Shown here: positions 7,851 to 19,260 of the stretch, in pieces
Position numbering within the stretch: the stretch's first letter is position 1
Layout: each line of letters starts with the position of its first letter
Notes under the pieces: model-generated
What the model was told of the DNA's origin: nothing
The model's database searches: none
Seen by the model: only the letters and a program-made list of their open reading frames with translations
Position numbers and translations under genes: made by a program
Assembly (NCBI RefSeq): GCF_004344915.1
Contig: NZ_SKFG01000006.1
Span: forward strand, 62,001 to 126,000
DNA length: 64,000 nucleotides
Source: Paenibacillus albiflavus
GTDB taxonomy: Bacteria > Bacillota > Bacilli > Paenibacillales > NBRC-103111
Reading direction: 5' to 3'

Positions 7851-9200
7851 TTGGCACAACATGAATTGAAGAGGGAATTGGAGAATCGGCATGTTCAACT
7901 TATTGCCATTGGTGGAACCATTGGTACTGGATTATTTTTAGGATCGGGTAAAGCGATACAACTGGCAGGGCCATCGATCATTTTTGCTTATCTGATTGTG
8001 GGTATGGCTATCTTCTTTGTCATGAGAGCACTGGGAGAACTCCTATTATCTAAAGCGGGTTATCAATCCTTCACAGATATTGCGGAAGACTATCTTGGAC
8101 CGCGAGCAGCGTTCGTAACCGGATGGACTTATTGGTTTTGTTGGATTATGACGGCAATGGCTGACATTATCGCTGTCGGAATATATGTTCAGTATTGGTT
8201 CAACATCCCGCAGTGGATCCCCGAGATCATCTGCCTTATTATTCTATTAGGACTCAATCTGTTATCGGTCAAAAATTTTGGAGAATTGGAGTTCTGGTTT
8301 GCTTTAATTAAGGTGGTAACGATTCTTGCATTAATTGTTATCGGAGTTATTTTGCTGGTAGTGGGATTCAAGACAGATGCGGGAATGGTTACCGTTAAAA
8401 ATATATGGGGATATGGCGGACTTTTTCCAAATGGAATTACGGGTTTCTTGCTTTCATTTCAAATGGTCGTGTTTGCATTCGTTGGCGTAGAGCTAGTGGG
8501 TGTATCGGCAGCGGAAACGTCCAATCCTGCCAAAAATATTCCATCGGCCATTAATAAAATTCCTTTAAGGATTCTATTCTTCTACGTTGGTGCAATTATT
8601 GCCCTATTATGCATTAATCCCTGGATGGAACTAAGTCCTACTGAAAGTCCTTTTGTTAAAACATTTACTTTAGTAGGCATTCCAATTGCAGCAGGAATTA
8701 TTAACTTTGTCGTATTAACTTCAGCTGCATCGGCTTGCAATAGCGGGATGTTCTCAACAAGTCGAATTTTATATAATCTGGGGAGAAATAACCAGGCTCC
8801 ATCAAGTTTTGCAAAGCTGAATAAAAATCACGTACCTAGAAACGGATTATGGATATCGACGCTTGTCCTTTCCGTGGGAGCGCTACTCAGTAAGCTTATT
8901 CCGGAACAAGCTTTTGGCATTGTGACGACCATTAGTGCCATTTGTTTCATTTGGGTTTGGGGTGTAATTCTCGTATGTCATTTAAAGTATAAGAAAACAA
9001 AGCCTCAATTACATGCACAATCCAAATTCAAAGCACCGTTTACACCATTTATTAATTATGCTGTTCTAACGTTGTTTGCTATCATTCTCATCATTATGCT
9101 GTTTGCTGAAGCAACGCGTCCGGCCTTACTGTTAACGCCCCTGTGGTTTATTCTATTATTTGTTTTGCACTATTCGTATAAGGGCAAAAGGGAGAAATAA
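7851..9200 (+). CDS. Amino acid permease (APC family), glycine-riboswitch controlled
   Basis: A 449-residue, roughly 12-segment transporter of the amino acid/polyamine/organocation family. TM1 carries the substrate-binding GGTIGTGLFLGSG motif, as in D-serine/alanine/glycine (CycA-like) and related permeases. An in-frame ATG at 7770 would place the N-terminus across the terminator hairpin, so the real start is TTG 7851 behind GAGGGGGAG. The riboswitch points to glycine, alanine or a related amino acid as substrate; this is inferred from the regulator. Confidence 0.88.
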   Translation: MAQHELKRELENRHVQLIAIGGTIGTGLFLGSGKAIQLAGPSIIFAYLIVGMAIFFVMRALGELLLSKAGYQSFTDIAEDYLGPRAAFVTGWTYWFCWIMTAMADIIAVGIYVQYWFNIPQWIPEIICLIILLGLNLLSVKNFGELEFWFALIKVVTILALIVIGVILLVVGFKTDAGMVTVKNIWGYGGLFPNGITGFLLSFQMVVFAFVGVELVGVSAAETSNPAKNIPSAINKIPLRILFFYVGAIIALLCINPWMELSPTESPFVKTFTLVGIPIAAGIINFVVLTSAASACNSGMFSTSRILYNLGRNNQAPSSFAKLNKNHVPRNGLWISTLVLSVGALLSKLIPEQAFGIVTTISAICFIWVWGVILVCHLKYKKTKPQLHAQSKFKAPFTPFINYAVLTLFAIILIIMLFAEATRPALLLTPLWFILLFVLHYSYKGKREK

Positions 9201-9221
9201 TATCTTGCTACCGAAATCAAA

Positions 9222-9264
9222 AAGGTGCAGAGGCAACGGCAAGCTGCGCAATTCTGTACCTTTG
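9222..9264. terminator. Terminator between convergent genes
   Basis: AAGGTGCAGA pairs with TCTGTACCTT (one mismatch) around a 21-base loop. Serves the permease and probably the opposing CAP-SLH gene. Confidence 0.65.
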
Positions 9265-9269
9265 TTTAG

Positions 9270-11240
9270 TTAATGTCCTAACAGCTTCATTAGCTTGGCG
9301 ATAATGACATAAGCTTGCTCACGGGTAAGTTCTCCTGTGGGATCAAATTGATTCTGATCCCCCTCCATCAGCCCAAGTTGGTTAACGCGATATACACTAT
9401 CTTTTGCCCAAGATGCGATCTTCTGATCGTCGCTAAACCGTGGTGAGACAGCACTGGTTTGCCGCTGACCATCATCTTGTCCGTTCATCAGTTTGTACAG
9501 ATTGAACAATAGAACGGCAGCCTCTTGTCTGGTGATGGACTTATCAGGTGAAAATTGATCCAGACCTGTACCTTTCATAATCCCTGCACCATATGCTTTC
9601 ATGACATATACATCATTATCTGATATATCCTTAAATGGAGCTTTAGGTGCATTCATGGCTTTTGCTTGTAGGTATTCGGCCATGCGAACGGCCATCGTAG
9701 CAAATCCATAACGATCCATAGCCTGCTTATAGTTGTAGTCGTAATCGGAGAAAATAAGCCCTTGCTGTTTCAGCTTTTGATAATAGGCTTCCGCCCATGA
9801 GCTGATTGCATCAAGTTGGTCAGGTTCGTTGACCTGAATTTTTAACTCGTAGATGTTTACGAAAAAATCCTTAATATATACGAGGACAGACGTTGACCCT
9901 TGCCGTTTTGCCTTTATGACTCCGTCGGATGATACTTCTGCAATAGACTCATCGTCCACTAAGAAGGCTGCGGCCTGAGTGATGTCCCCAACAATCGCTC
10001 CTAAAAATGGAATGCGAAATGTTTCGCCAGGATGCAGTCGGTAATCGCCATCCCACATGTTGGATTGCATGGAAAGGTTGAAGAATGTCGTCTTGTATTC
10101 CAGCTGAGCAGGTTTTCCATCTTTCGTGTACAGCCCACTCACCTTGATGCTGAACTGATCCTCAGGCAGGATGGACTTTACATTGTCAGGACGGAAAATG
10201 ATACAAAATGGAACACCATATCCTCCGGTTTCAACATGGAAATAAGCTCCTTCCAGATCAGAATTGCTCTTGTTCAGGTTCCATACCTGACTGTCTCTCA
10301 CTCGTGTTATTTGCACCTGGATGTCTGAAGTGCGGAAAGCATCGTATCGATCCGGGTTAACGGAAATAGACCACGCATCATCAGCAGTGAACATCTCAAC
10401 AGGGAAGTCACCAGCAGAAGGCCAAGAAATAGTATCATAGGATACGCTGCCTTTTGGTCGATCCTCGTTAAACACATACATTGAAGAATAGGGGTAAAAC
10501 ATGGAATACATTAAAGAATATTGATAAAAAAAGGGATAAATTGAGGAATATAGATTTAAGGAGGGAACCTTTGAAAATGGATTATATTCATAGAATTCCT
10601 TATTGTATATCATACCGAACATAGTCTTCTTCATCAACGGATTGAGAATCCAGCGACGGTGACTAACACGATCGATATTGTCATGATCACTATCCGACAT
10701 ATAGGCTAGGACGCTGGAATAGAATGTGGGGGGGCCATAAGCTAAATTGCTTGAGGATATTCCTTTCACACCGAGATCAAAGAGGGTGTCTGACATACCT
10801 TCCGGGTGATCCGGATTATGTGACAACTCACCATTCTCTTCATTGATGAATGAGGCAGCCTGCTGTTGATCAGCTAATGTCCAGTCGGCAACAACATCAT
10901 CTGGTAACCCTGCCAGATAGCGTACAAAGTTAACGGCGTTAATCCCGTCTTCAACATATACAGGCTTGACCTTGCCAATAGCGTAGGAAGCTCCATACCG
11001 TGAAGGTTCGGATTCATAGATCTCATCTGGACTCTTGAGCATATAGTCCATTGACATGGGCTTGTATTGCTGCCACTTGCGCATAATGTCTTCTCTCGTG
11101 CGTTGCTTTACGCTTAATTGCACATCTGATGAGGAGGCTGCAGAACTGGGAGCAATAAACAAAGCATTGCTCATTAGGAAGAAGCAGAACAATAAAGCAA
11201 GTATACGCGTTGCGTGCAAGCGAATTTGCAAGTGATTCAC
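9270..11240 (-). CDS. Secreted CAP-domain protein with C-terminal SLH repeats
   Basis: A 656-residue protein: signal peptide (to about residue 34), a CAP/SCP-like domain (NAVNFVRYLAGLP near 95, SHRRWILNP near 195), a Tyr/Phe/Ser-rich insertion (about 226-255), a BIG2-like Ig fold (DESIAEVSSDGVIKAK, about 430-470), a helical region and two clear SLH repeats (about 540-655, KSITRQEAAVLLF and GELTREQAYVIIA). Wall-anchored; the CAP domain role in Firmicutes is mostly unknown. The aromatic insertion is not normal for CAP proteins. Confidence 0.85.
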   Translation of the reverse strand: MNHLQIRLHATRILALLFCFFLMSNALFIAPSSAASSSDVQLSVKQRTREDIMRKWQQYKPMSMDYMLKSPDEIYESEPSRYGASYAIGKVKPVYVEDGINAVNFVRYLAGLPDDVVADWTLADQQQAASFINEENGELSHNPDHPEGMSDTLFDLGVKGISSSNLAYGPPTFYSSVLAYMSDSDHDNIDRVSHRRWILNPLMKKTMFGMIYNKEFYEYNPFSKVPSLNLYSSIYPFFYQYSLMYSMFYPYSSMYVFNEDRPKGSVSYDTISWPSAGDFPVEMFTADDAWSISVNPDRYDAFRTSDIQVQITRVRDSQVWNLNKSNSDLEGAYFHVETGGYGVPFCIIFRPDNVKSILPEDQFSIKVSGLYTKDGKPAQLEYKTTFFNLSMQSNMWDGDYRLHPGETFRIPFLGAIVGDITQAAAFLVDDESIAEVSSDGVIKAKRQGSTSVLVYIKDFFVNIYELKIQVNEPDQLDAISSWAEAYYQKLKQQGLIFSDYDYNYKQAMDRYGFATMAVRMAEYLQAKAMNAPKAPFKDISDNDVYVMKAYGAGIMKGTGLDQFSPDKSITRQEAAVLLFNLYKLMNGQDDGQRQTSAVSPRFSDDQKIASWAKDSVYRVNQLGLMEGDQNQFDPTGELTREQAYVIIAKLMKLLGH

Positions 11241-13741
<2,501 letters not shown>

Positions 13742-13767
13742 GCGTTATTTACACATATAAATTAGTG

Positions 13768-13797
13768 AAGGCACCCGATCGGGTGCCTTTGGTTTTT
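13768..13797 (+). terminator. Terminator after katG
   Basis: Perfect palindrome AAGGCACCCGA/TCGGGTGCCTT followed by GGTTTTT. Confidence 0.9.
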
Positions 13798-13824
13798 CTA
13801 GCTTATGGTACATCCTCATTTGCC

Positions 13825-13989
13825 TTATTCTTTATTTGCAGAAGACTGTTGTGAGGATTGGTTTTGTTCAAATACTTGTGCAGCTTCCTCTGCGGAAAAT
13901 TCAACGTCGTCCTTGCCAGGAACAGGCAGTTTGTTTAATGGGCTCGTCTGGACTTCCGCTTTCGTTGATTGATTCTGATTGTTAGCCAT
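13825..13989 (-). CDS. Small hydrophilic protein, 54 residues
   Basis: ATG at 13989 (minus strand) is preceded by GGAGGG with 10-base spacing and opens 54 codons beginning MANNQNQSTK and ending QQSSANKE. It is Gln/Asn/Ser-rich, acidic, and has no membrane segment or cysteine. The composition recalls small spore-associated proteins, but the sequence does not show a recognised SASP motif. No function assigned. Confidence 0.6.
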   Translation of the reverse strand: MANNQNQSTKAEVQTSPLNKLPVPGKDDVEFSAEEAAQVFEQNQSSQQSSANKE

Positions 13990-14065
13990 GTAGGGACTTC
14001 CCTCCGTATTGTAATATGAGTCAAGTGTTAGGATTCCACTTTAGGCGTATTTTATCCCACAATAA

Positions 14066-14737
14066 TTTAAGCCTTCGCCCCGTCTTACGGCTATCGTTTC
14101 TCGCAGCGGAAAGTATTTCGCGGTAGTGAGTAGCTTGACGAACAGCACGTACGCCTTGATCTTGCACCAGATGACATTCGTGGATGTGGAAGATCATTGG
14201 TCCAAAGATGCAGTGAACGACATGGCGTCGCGTTTGATCGTGAGCGGTTTTGACGAGAAGAACTACCAGCCGGATGCAGCCATCACTCGTGCTGAGTTCA
14301 CAGCGATCCTCATTCGGGCGCTAGGACTTTCGGATAACGGGAAAACTTCTACATTTAGCGACATCCAATCGAGCGACTGGTACGTCGGCGCAGTGGCGAA
14401 AGCGCAGGAGTACGGTATTGTTAGTGGGTATGAGGATGGATCGTTCGGCGCGAACAAGACGATTACCCGCCAAGAAGCGATGGTCATCATCGCACGAGCG
14501 ATGAAGCTGGCTCAGCTGTATACCGGCATCCACGGCTCGGACGTAGACGCTGTTCTTGCTCCGTTTACCGATCACTCGGAGATAAACACATGGGCGAAGC
14601 AATCGGTAGCCGCGGTGGTAGAAAGCGGGCTGGTGCTTGGCTCCGATAAGAGACTGATGCCGACAGACAGCATCACGAGAGCGGAGACAGCAGCCATTGT
14701 ACAACGGATGTTGAAGAAGGCCAAACTGATTGATTAA
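14066..14737 (+). pseudogene. C-terminal SLH remnant of a larger surface-protein gene
   Basis: Coding sense begins right after a stop at 14063 and runs TAIVSRSGKYFAVV..STYALILHQ, the strand that usually precedes the terminal SLH block in large S-layer proteins, then three SLH repeats (VDVEDHWSKDAVND, DIQSSDWYVGAV, FTDHSEINTWAK). There is no signal peptide and no ribosome site before the GTG at 14126, so the N-terminal part of the gene is lost. It could only make an internal protein if translated. Confidence 0.7.
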
Positions 14738-14771
14738 CTATAAATTCCAGGTAAGCACTTTAATACAAACC

Positions 14772-14808
14772 TTAGGGCATCCAGTATTGGATGCCCTAAT
14801 TTTTTTTA
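14772..14808 (+). terminator. Terminator after the SLH remnant
   Basis: TTAGGGCATCCA / TGGATGCCCTAA followed by eight T. Confidence 0.9.
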
Positions 14809-14828
14809 AAGATAAGGATTGCCATAAC

Positions 14829-15287
14829 TTATGCTGATGTAGGATCCTGCCACACGTTAAATTTGTTTCCGTCGGGGTCTTTGAATTTAAACTGTAAACC
14901 ACAGCTGTCATAGTCAACGAGTGGTTCAACATCGACGCCATTTTCACGAAGCCTCTTATGAAGTTCAACAATGTTCTCGACTTCAAAAGTCAATGAGAAC
15001 ATTTCATATCCTTCTCCATCCCATTGATTGGTAATAAAGTTTGCTGTTCTTTTGTCGAGGGATTCAAGCAAGAACAACCATTGTCCATTTCCCAAGATCA
15101 GTATAGCTCCATCAGTGGAAGTGCTCGGACGGTTCCTTACTGTCAAGCCAAAAGTCTCCTCATACCATTTGGTCGCAAGCTCCACATTAGAAACAGGCAA
15201 GTAGTTGCAGAGAACACTCTTTAACATAGGCTTTGGTGTTACTTGCTGCTGCTGCGATACGGTTAATTCTTTTTCGTTCATATTCAT
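14829..15287 (-). CDS. VOC-family (glyoxalase/bleomycin-resistance fold) protein
   Basis: A 152-residue single vicinal-oxygen-chelate protein. Paired beta-alpha-beta-beta-beta units start at LCNYLPVSNVELATKWYEETFGL and end at FKDPDGNKFNVW, the usual closing motif. Members bind metals and act on, or sequester, small molecules; no substrate is evident. Start ATG 15287 (or 15281) behind GAGAGG. The gene is transcribed away from the lipoprotein gene at 15459. Confidence 0.82.
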   Translation of the reverse strand: MNMNEKELTVSQQQQVTPKPMLKSVLCNYLPVSNVELATKWYEETFGLTVRNRPSTSTDGAILILGNGQWLFLLESLDKRTANFITNQWDGEGYEMFSLTFEVENIVELHKRLRENGVDVEPLVDYDSCGLQFKFKDPDGNKFNVWQDPTSA

Positions 15288-15458
15288 TCAACCTCTCAAA
15301 GTAATGTAGTTTCAATATATAGACGACTCAATGTCATCAAATCCGTCGTAACCATAATATTTTTTTAGGCTCATTTTCTGTGTTCAATTTATTCATAGAA
15401 ACATTAAAGAGTTTTGAACCGTCTAATTAGAATAACAAGCTTTGGGAGGTAATGTGAT

Positions 15459-15920
15459 TTGAGAAGAGTTATTCTAACGGCATTATCCGTAATTTTTATA
15501 TCTTCGCTTCTTTTTGGCTGTCAATCTAAAGAAAATATATCTACTGGAACCGCTGCAAATCCATCTACTAAATCGGAAAACAATAAAAAACTATCAATCG
15601 ACGGTAATCTTAAAAGCGTCAGTATTTCAAAACTGGAAGGCTTCAATGAAATCAGCTTTCATGATAAAGAATCCCTAAAAGACTTTCAGAATATCCTTTC
15701 AAGTGCAGTAAAAGAACCAGGCATAGTGGATATGGTTTCCCCCGAATTTTCGTTGGAAGTCATTTACGACAAAGAAAATCACCAAAGTTTGTATTTATGG
15801 ATAGGTGAAAAAGGACAAAAAAGTACTTTTATGAAAACAGAAGATACACACATCATTTATACGGTTACAGAAGAGGAGACCAATAAATTGATTGAATTAG
15901 TTGAATCACGCTTTAATTAA
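15459..15920 (+). CDS. Predicted lipoprotein, about 153 residues
   Basis: Begins with a lipoprotein signal peptide ending LLFGC-Q. The mature part has a Ser/Lys linker and a compact alpha/beta domain similar in length and pattern to YhfM-like Firmicute lipoproteins (an impression, not a firm match). TTG 15459 is placed by GGGAGGT upstream. A tight terminator follows directly. Confidence 0.7.
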   Translation: MRRVILTALSVIFISSLLFGCQSKENISTGTAANPSTKSENNKKLSIDGNLKSVSISKLEGFNEISFHDKESLKDFQNILSSAVKEPGIVDMVSPEFSLEVIYDKENHQSLYLWIGEKGQKSTFMKTEDTHIIYTVTEEETNKLIELVESRFN

Positions 15921-15943
15921 GACTTCGTATGAAGTCTTTTTTT
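15921..15943 (+). terminator. Terminator after the lipoprotein gene
   Basis: GACTTC-GTAT-GAAGTC followed by seven T. Confidence 0.9.
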
Positions 15944-15949
15944 ACGTTC

Positions 15950-16882
15950 TTAACTATTTTCTACGGCACAATATTTATTTCCGTCAGGGTCGTAAAATGC
16001 AAAAAGCTTGCCGAATAATTCATGTGTCTCAATCGAATCGGTCATAACCCCACAGTTGTTTAATTGTGACCATAGATCAACAAGATTAGAAACGGAAAAA
16101 GTTAAAACAGGCAGATTGGTTGGAGAATTGGAGTGTCCTTCAAGCAGAAACAATTCATGACCGGATTCCAATATCGGATTGCCATGGATGTTCATGTTTA
16201 AGTGAAAATGGCGGACAAACCAGTCTGTTGTTTTTTTTCTATCTGTAACAGGGATATAGAAATGCCCCATCCTTTTCAATACTTGTTCGCTAACCCTTTG
16301 TTCAAAATCACGACCAAGCCGATACGGGCGGAAATAAACTTCGAAATCGTCTGCAAGGAAGCGTTGTAGTGTTTCCCTGGTACGACGTATGCGGCTATCC
16401 ACTGCGGATACGGACATATTCAGGAACTGACTGATTTCTTTTATCGACCAATCGCTTAAATAGTGAAGAACAATGGCGGTTTTACTTTTTTCCTCCAATG
16501 TTTGCAAGGCTCTACCAATTGAATCTTGAATGACATGCTGATCAAGCCATGATTGGACATCGTTCGTATTTTGAGCAATGGTTTCGTTGTAAGGGAGAGT
16601 TCGTTTTTTCTTTTTTGCAAAATCCAGACTTGTTCGGTATGCAATGGAGTATAGCCAACTACCGAGCCGAGCTGGGTCTTTCAACGTATGCAGATTATTG
16701 TGACACTTTACAAAAGCTTCTTGTGTTGCATCCTGAGCTTCATGAAAATCCCCTAATACGCCATAAGCAACAGAAAGCAGGGCATTAGAATAACGAAGAA
16801 CAATCATGCGAAAGGCTTCGAAATCACCATTCTGTGCATCGATTAGTAATTGTTGGTCGGATTGGGGTGTATATTCATTCAT
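15950..16882 (-). CDS. ECF sigma factor fused to a C-terminal VOC domain
   Basis: A 310-residue fusion. Residues 1-100 hold sigma region 2 (FRMIVLRYSNALLSVAYGVLG, DATQEAFVKCHNNLHTL, GSWLYSIAYR); 120-170 hold region 4 (EEKSKTAIVLHYLSDWSIKEISQFLNM in two stretches, VSAVDSRIRRTRE). Residues about 205-310 form a VOC fold (FYIPVTDRKKTTDWFVRHF to FYDPDGNKYCAVE). A membrane anti-sigma gene is not adjacent. The VOC part may sense a ligand and control the sigma part; this is inference. A second sigma gene at 28761 also ends in a VOC-like motif. Confidence 0.88.
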   Translation of the reverse strand: MNEYTPQSDQQLLIDAQNGDFEAFRMIVLRYSNALLSVAYGVLGDFHEAQDATQEAFVKCHNNLHTLKDPARLGSWLYSIAYRTSLDFAKKKKRTLPYNETIAQNTNDVQSWLDQHVIQDSIGRALQTLEEKSKTAIVLHYLSDWSIKEISQFLNMSVSAVDSRIRRTRETLQRFLADDFEVYFRPYRLGRDFEQRVSEQVLKRMGHFYIPVTDRKKTTDWFVRHFHLNMNIHGNPILESGHELFLLEGHSNSPTNLPVLTFSVSNLVDLWSQLNNCGVMTDSIETHELFGKLFAFYDPDGNKYCAVENS

Positions 16883-16961
16883 CGTTTATCACCGTCCATT
16901 TCCGAACTTATTCTGCCAGCGGACTGTGAATTCCTGCTTTTTATTTTTTTGTAAAATAGGG

Positions 16962-17008
16962 TTGACTTCATGTATGGTTTGTTTTACATTATGTATATCA
17001 AGTTTTAC
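16962..17008 (+). promoter_or_regulatory. Promoter and possible direct-repeat operator
   Basis: TTGACT, 17 bases, TACATT gives a promoter for the next three genes. GTTTTAC occurs at 16981 and again at 17002, 21 bases apart, on the same face of the helix; it could bind the XRE protein of this operon. Confidence 0.5.
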
Positions 17009-17034
17009 TTTGGCAAATAAAGGTGGTGTCCTGA

Positions 17035-17481
17035 ATGACTTATCAGGAGAAGAAGAGTATCGTATCGTTAATTAGCGCTATACTCATTTTTGCAGTTTAT
17101 TCCCTGTACATGTACCCAAAGTATCCCGTAGAAGCACTGGATTTAAAGGAAACCTTTCATTACTGGGGATCCTTTGTCCTCGTTTTGACGGTGGTATCTA
17201 TCGCAGCGCATATCGTGATTAGCATTATTTTCAACATTATCTTTCGCATGACGACGGGTGAGAAGGAACCTACATTTGCGGATGAGCTGGATAAGCGCAT
17301 TGACTTGCTGGCCTTCCGAAATTCATTTGCTGTGTTTATCATTGGTTTTCTTCTGGCTATGGGTTCCCTGGTTATGGATCAGCCTTTGGAGGTAATGTTC
17401 ATCATCTTGATCCTCTCTGGCTTTCTTTCGGATGTAACCGGATCGCTATCGAGATTGTATCACTACAGGAAAGGAGTCTAA
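17035..17481 (+). CDS. Uncharacterised four-helix membrane protein
   Basis: A 148-residue integral membrane protein with hydrophobic segments near residues 10-28, 45-70, 95-115 and 118-135, and a charged cytoplasmic loop (EKEPTFADELDKR). Family not recognised. It ends two bases before an XRE regulator; small membrane proteins paired with YozG-like regulators are common in Firmicutes. Co-transcribed with the next two genes. Confidence 0.75.
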   Translation: MTYQEKKSIVSLISAILIFAVYSLYMYPKYPVEALDLKETFHYWGSFVLVLTVVSIAAHIVISIIFNIIFRMTTGEKEPTFADELDKRIDLLAFRNSFAVFIIGFLLAMGSLVMDQPLEVMFIILILSGFLSDVTGSLSRLYHYRKGV

Positions 17482-17482
17482 G

Positions 17483-17710
17483 ATGGGTAAAAATCTTGTT
17501 GGCAACCACATCAGAAAATTACGATTTAACCATAATGAAATGACCCAGCAGCAGTTGGCTGACAAGGTGAGCGTAACCAGACAAACGATTGTGGCCCTGG
17601 AGAAGGGCAACTACTCACCGTCCTTGGAATTGGCTTTTCGAATTGCTCTTGCCTTTAACTTGCCGCTCGAAGAAGTATTTTTCTACGGTGAAAATACGGA
17701 AGGGGAATAG
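17483..17710 (+). CDS. XRE-family regulator (YozG-like)
   Basis: A 75-residue Cro/CI-type protein that is almost only a helix-turn-helix: MTQQQLADKVSVTRQTIVALEKGNYSPSL in two adjoining stretches, ending LEEVFFYGE. Such minimal regulators usually control the small membrane-protein operon they sit in. The start is one base after the previous stop, and its own stop overlaps a possible GTG start of the next gene. Confidence 0.88.
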   Translation: MGKNLVGNHIRKLRFNHNEMTQQQLADKVSVTRQTIVALEKGNYSPSLELAFRIALAFNLPLEEVFFYGENTEGE

Positions 17711-17715
17711 TGAAA

Positions 17716-18417
17716 ATGAATTTTAGTGCCAAGACAGCATCCAAAATTGTAGGTGTTCTGTTTATCCTCGCAGCCGTTACATCAATTATAGGAGGGCTTA
17801 TCTTATACAAGCCAATCCTGAATGATCCCGATTACCTGATTCAAGGTTCCGCGCACGCTAATGAGGTGGTGCTTGGTGCGATCATGGAATTGATCCTTGT
17901 CGTTTCGGCTGTTGGCACTGCTACCACCATGTTTCCTTTCTTGCGAAAATACAATGAAACGATTGCTCTTTGGCATGTATGTTTCCGTTTTATGGAGGCT
18001 GTTGTCATTACGGTCGGGGTGATCAGTGTACTGTCCCTGTTGGCTTTAAGCCAGGACTATGTAGCAGCCGGTTCGCCGGATATCGCTTCTTATCAGGTCT
18101 CGGGCAAATTGCTAAAAGCTGTGCATGACTATACATTCTTGCTTGGACCTAATTTATTTCTGGGCATTAATACGATGATGTATAGCTATATTTTTTATAA
18201 ATCTAAGCTTGTACCCCGATTTATTCCCGTATTGGGTTTGACAGGATCAGCCTTGATTCTTCTTGCTGCTATGTTAGAGATGTTCGGGGTGATTGAGCAA
18301 GTCTCTACATGGGGTGCGATCTTGGCGCTTCCGATATTTGCAAATGAAATGATCCTTGCGGTGTGGCTCATCACGAAAGGGTTTAATGTATCTGGAATCA
18401 ATTCAAGCAAACACTAG
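17716..18417 (+). CDS. DUF4386-family membrane protein
   Basis: A six-segment membrane protein of about 233 residues with the family-type opening KTASKIVGVLFILAAVTSIIGG and the conserved FRFMEAV and NTMMYSYIFYKS stretches. Function unknown. ATG 17716 lies nine bases after AGGGGA; GTG 17710 is the alternative. Third gene of the membrane protein-XRE-DUF4386 unit. Confidence 0.8.
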   Translation: MNFSAKTASKIVGVLFILAAVTSIIGGLILYKPILNDPDYLIQGSAHANEVVLGAIMELILVVSAVGTATTMFPFLRKYNETIALWHVCFRFMEAVVITVGVISVLSLLALSQDYVAAGSPDIASYQVSGKLLKAVHDYTFLLGPNLFLGINTMMYSYIFYKSKLVPRFIPVLGLTGSALILLAAMLEMFGVIEQVSTWGAILALPIFANEMILAVWLITKGFNVSGINSSKH

Positions 18418-18519
18418 GCTAATTTTAACGAATAACTTCATTCAAGGTCATATTCCTCCATATCACAGCATAGTAATTCGGTAGTTATTAAAATATGACT
18501 TTGAAGGAAGGTGATAAAT

Positions 18520-19116
18520 TTGACAAATAGTCAGTTTGTTCGTTCTTTCGCTATGTTGGGCATTATTGGTTTTGTAGTAACTGTTGCAAGCGTTATTATC
18601 AACATTGTTACTGATTCCACATCACTTGTCGGAAACTATTTGAATATGTTCGGTTTGATTTTTGTTGTGTTTGGGGTCATGGCGGCTTATTTAAGTCAAA
18701 AGGAGGATCTGGGGGTATTCGGGTTTGTCAGCTTTGTTATTGTGTTGATAGGGTTTATATGGTCAATATCCATTGTCGCTGTACATTCATTTGCTTTCTC
18801 AGTGATTAATGATCTTGGGCCATCGATGAAAATTAATGAGCTTATCAGTACGGAAATGCCATCACCAATTAAAGAGGCTCTGATTACTTCGTCTATCGTG
18901 GGTGCAGTCGGTTCGTTACTTTTTGGTTTGGTCATATCATTCAAAGGTACAATTATGCGTTGGCCCGGCTTATTGCTTATTTTAGCAGCTGTAGGTTCAG
19001 CATTGGAATTTGTAGATCAGCTCTTTAGCTTTTTAGGTTTCATTCTCTCCTTAATAGCCGTTCTTTGGATGTCCATTAAAGTGTGGACACAGGGGATACG
19101 CCTGAAACAAAGTTAA
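18520..19116 (+). CDS. Uncharacterised multi-pass membrane protein
   Basis: About 198 residues, mostly hydrophobic, with five or six segments and no recognised family. TTG 18520 has AAGGAAGG eight bases upstream; GTG 18511 lies on that site. Single gene followed by a good terminator. Confidence 0.65.
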   Translation: MTNSQFVRSFAMLGIIGFVVTVASVIINIVTDSTSLVGNYLNMFGLIFVVFGVMAAYLSQKEDLGVFGFVSFVIVLIGFIWSISIVAVHSFAFSVINDLGPSMKINELISTEMPSPIKEALITSSIVGAVGSLLFGLVISFKGTIMRWPGLLLILAAVGSALEFVDQLFSFLGFILSLIAVLWMSIKVWTQGIRLKQS

Positions 19117-19151
19117 CTTTATAGCACAAATAGTTTGGAGAATATAAAGTG

Positions 19152-19187
19152 GACCGGATAAAACGAATGAGTTTTTCCGGTCTTTTT
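19152..19187 (+). terminator. Terminator
   Basis: GACCGGA...TCCGGTC stem extended by AAAAC/GTTTT, followed by TTTTT. Confidence 0.85.
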
Positions 19188-19260
19188 GCTATGCTAATTC
19201 CTGTGTAGTTCCAGCATATGGTATTATAAGGGTGTTGTTATGAATTAGGAGAGGTAGCCA

